Part shown: positions 62,227-64,000 of the stretch, one piece after another
Numbering within the stretch: the first letter of the stretch is position 1
Layout of the letters: each line of letters starts with the position of its first letter
NCBI GenBank assembly: GCA_016721735.1
Contig: JADKHM010000015.1
Location: forward strand, 186,001 to 250,000
Origin: Flavobacterium sp.
GTDB lineage: Bacteria > Bacteroidota > Bacteroidia > Flavobacteriales > Flavobacteriaceae
Reading direction: 5' to 3'
Length of the DNA: 64,000 bases
Program-made: the position numbers and the translations under genes
Notes under the pieces: generated by a model
What the model was told of the DNA's origin: nothing
Database searches by the model: none
The model's input: only the letters and a program-made list of their open reading frames with translations

Positions 62227-64000
62227 GAAATCGATTGACTTTATTTTGTTTGTTTTTCTTGACTTATAGTTTTGCTCAAATTCCAAAATCGATAGATTCC
62301 TTAGCGGTATTTTTAAAAACCCAACCGCGCGATACCACTTATGTTTTGGCATTGAATGACTATGCGTTTTTGAAAGTTCAAGAAGGAGAATATGATGCAG
62401 TAGCTAAAATCATCTCTCAAATGGAAGCGTTATCGAAGAAATTGCAGTACGGAACCGGTTTCTATAAAGTGATGAACATGCGTGGCGTTGTCAAATATTC
62501 TCAACAAAATTCACAAAAAGCGATGGACTATTTCCTGCAATGCAATGAAATTATCCAAAAATACAAACTCCCTAAGAAGATTTATCAAAATTCCTTAAAC
62601 AATATCGGTATCATCTACGAACAAATGGGCGATCGAGAAAATGCCACGTTATTTTCTATGCGGTTGATTGAATTTCAAGAGAAGAATAAATTGGAGCCGC
62701 TCAAAACCAATCCGTATGATCAAATTGGTAAAAATCTAAAATTCTCCAAAAAGTATGACGAAGCACTAATCTATTTTCGCAAAGCATTAAGCATCGAAAC
62801 CCGTTATAAAAATTACACGGGAATGGCAATTGGTGAAAACAATATTGGGAATTTATACGATGATCTTCAAAAACCGAAGGAAGCCATCAAGCATTTTGAA
62901 ACTGGATTGGGATATGCAGAAAAAGCGAATTATCAGTTATTGCAAACCGATTTGCTAATCAATCTTGGGCGCATGTATCAGCAACTCAAAATGTTTAAGA
63001 ACGCAGAAGATTGTTTCAAGAAAAGTGAACGAATCTGCATGCAACTTGAAGTCACAAAACCTTTGAAGACACTTTACCAAAGCATGGGCGATTTGTGTTT
63101 TTTTCAAAAGCAATATGCTAAGGCGGAACAATATTATCTAAAATCCTTAGCAATTGCCAAATCGATTGATGATCCACAATATTTGTATTCCATCAATCAG
63201 GCTTTAGCGGATTTGAAAGCGCAAACAGGAAATTATAAAGCAGCTTTCGACTATAAAGTGCAAGCTGAAATTTATAAAGATTCAACATTCAAAATTGAAA
63301 CCACGCAAAACACTGAAAACTTATTGCGCAAGTACGAAAGCAAAAAGAAAGAACAAGAAATTGTGGCACTTTCGGCACAAAATACGGTTAAAAATCTTCA
63401 GATTGATACTGCCAACAAGCAACGTTGGTATTTTGTTTTCGGACTAGCATTGCTCGGAATCATTGGAACTTTGTTGTTTTATCAAAGTCGAAATCGAAAG
63501 AAAGTCAATGAAAAACTCCAACTATTAAACACAGAACTCGATCAAGCCAATAAGACGAAAACCCGATTTTTTAGTATTCTAAATCATGACTTGCGAAGTC
63601 CGGTGTCGAATCTAATTCACTTTTTACATCTTCAAAAAGACAATCCAGAATTACTAGATGAAGACACCAAAAAACGCATGGAAAACAAAACCATTTTGGG
63701 GGCTGAAAATTTATTAAATTCAATGGAAGATATTCTTTTGTGGAGCAAAGGGCAAATGGAAAATTTTCAACCCAAACTGAAAAAAATAGCCGTAAGTTCC
63801 TTGTTTGAAGATACGCGCAAACATTTTTCGAGCGAGGAAAAAGTAAGCATCACTTTCGAAAACCCACAGAATATTGAGTTAAATACCGACGAAAATTATC
63901 TCAAAACCATCATCAGAAATCTAACCGGAAATGCCATCAAAGCGTTAAACCAAGTTCAAAATCCAACCATTATTTGGAAAGCATGGGAAGAAAACAACCA
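62223..64000 (+). CDS. TPR sensor histidine kinase 4 (3' end outside window)
   Basis: The open frame from ATG 62223 runs to the window edge, 592 codons. It has a signal peptide ending SFA-Q, TPR repeats at about 35-345, a membrane helix (WYFVFGLALLGIIGTLLFYQ) and a coiled coil. DHp His455 lies in SILNHDLRSPV, and the N box region is ENYLKTIIRNLTGNAIKA. The last visible codons match the paralogues just before their TFLSITDNGPGG segment, so about 70 residues are missing. It uses ATGA overlap with regulator 4. Confidence 0.92.
   Translation, partial: MRNRLTLFCLFFLTYSFAQIPKSIDSLAVFLKTQPRDTTYVLALNDYAFLKVQEGEYDAVAKIISQMEALSKKLQYGTGFYKVMNMRGVVKYSQQNSQKAMDYFLQCNEIIQKYKLPKKIYQNSLNNIGIIYEQMGDRENATLFSMRLIEFQEKNKLEPLKTNPYDQIGKNLKFSKKYDEALIYFRKALSIETRYKNYTGMAIGENNIGNLYDDLQKPKEAIKHFETGLGYAEKANYQLLQTDLLINLGRMYQQLKMFKNAEDCFKKSERICMQLEVTKPLKTLYQSMGDLCFFQKQYAKAEQYYLKSLAIAKSIDDPQYLYSINQALADLKAQTGNYKAAFDYKVQAEIYKDSTFKIETTQNTENLLRKYESKKKEQEIVALSAQNTVKNLQIDTANKQRWYFVFGLALLGIIGTLLFYQSRNRKKVNEKLQLLNTELDQANKTKTRFFSILNHDLRSPVSNLIHFLHLQKDNPELLDEDTKKRMENKTILGAENLLNSMEDILLWSKGQMENFQPKLKKIAVSSLFEDTRKHFSSEEKVSITFENPQNIELNTDENYLKTIIRNLTGNAIKALNQVQNPTIIWKAWEENN

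Overview
The window looks like a Flavobacterium-type chromosome (phylum Bacteroidota). It is AT-rich. It carries a SusC-type TonB-linked receptor, proteins with type IX secretion (T9SS) C-terminal sorting domains, promoters with the Bacteroidota -7 box TAnnTTTG, and many short dispersed palindromic or heptameric repeats between genes. The species cannot be named from sequence alone.

Region 1 (1-15.2 kb) is an alpha-glucan (starch/maltodextrin) utilisation locus. A SusC-like receptor (cut by the window edge) is divergent from a LacI-family regulator, with a perfect LacI-type operator between them. Then come an MFS maltose-type transporter, beta-phosphoglucomutase, a GH65 maltose phosphorylase, a secreted GH13 neopullulanase-like enzyme, a GH31 alpha-glucosidase and a second secreted GH13 enzyme. 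The implied route: glucans enter the periplasm through SusC, are trimmed by GH13/GH31 enzymes, maltose crosses by the MFS carrier, GH65 yields glucose plus beta-glucose-1-phosphate, and the mutase makes glucose-6-phosphate. A broken GxxExxY gene bounded by repeats interrupts this operon.

Region 2 (15.3-42.7 kb) is mostly housekeeping: a glycerophosphodiesterase, a frameshifted BaiN/HI0933-type flavoprotein, T9SS surface proteins, TspO, mevalonate genes (mvaD and a mevalonate-kinase-like GHMP kinase, with a four-helix-bundle gene inserted between them), a UbiA prenyltransferase, a pseudouridine synthase, tRNA-Leu(TAG), an M20 peptidase, glycosyltransferases, hemW, ruvC, a flippase-like protein, a lipoprotein, a large T9SS protein, tRNA-Asp(GTC) and a DUF58 protein. 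Its intergenic space is rich in repeat families and has two copies of a structured element.

Region 3 (42.7 kb to the end) is the most unusual part: four tandem copies of one module. In each, a secreted fibre-like protein gene on the minus strand is divergent from a two-gene operon on the plus strand, which encodes a LytTR response regulator and a TPR-containing sensor histidine kinase that overlap by 4 bp. Two fibre architectures alternate: copies 1 and 3 have long glycine-rich repeats and a shared C-terminal domain, and copies 2 and 4 have YadA-head-like repeats and a C-terminal peptidase S74 chaperone domain. Copies 1 and 2 are decaying. Fibre 1 has two frameshifts, regulator 1 has lost its linker and reading frame, and fibre 2 has several frameshifts and a nonsense codon. 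All four kinases keep intact frames, although kinase 4 runs off the window. Direct repeats with a 20-bp period lie in at least two, possibly three, of the divergent promoter regions. My inference is a multi-copy, self-regulated surface-fibre system that diversifies by duplication, decay and possibly gene conversion or phase variation.
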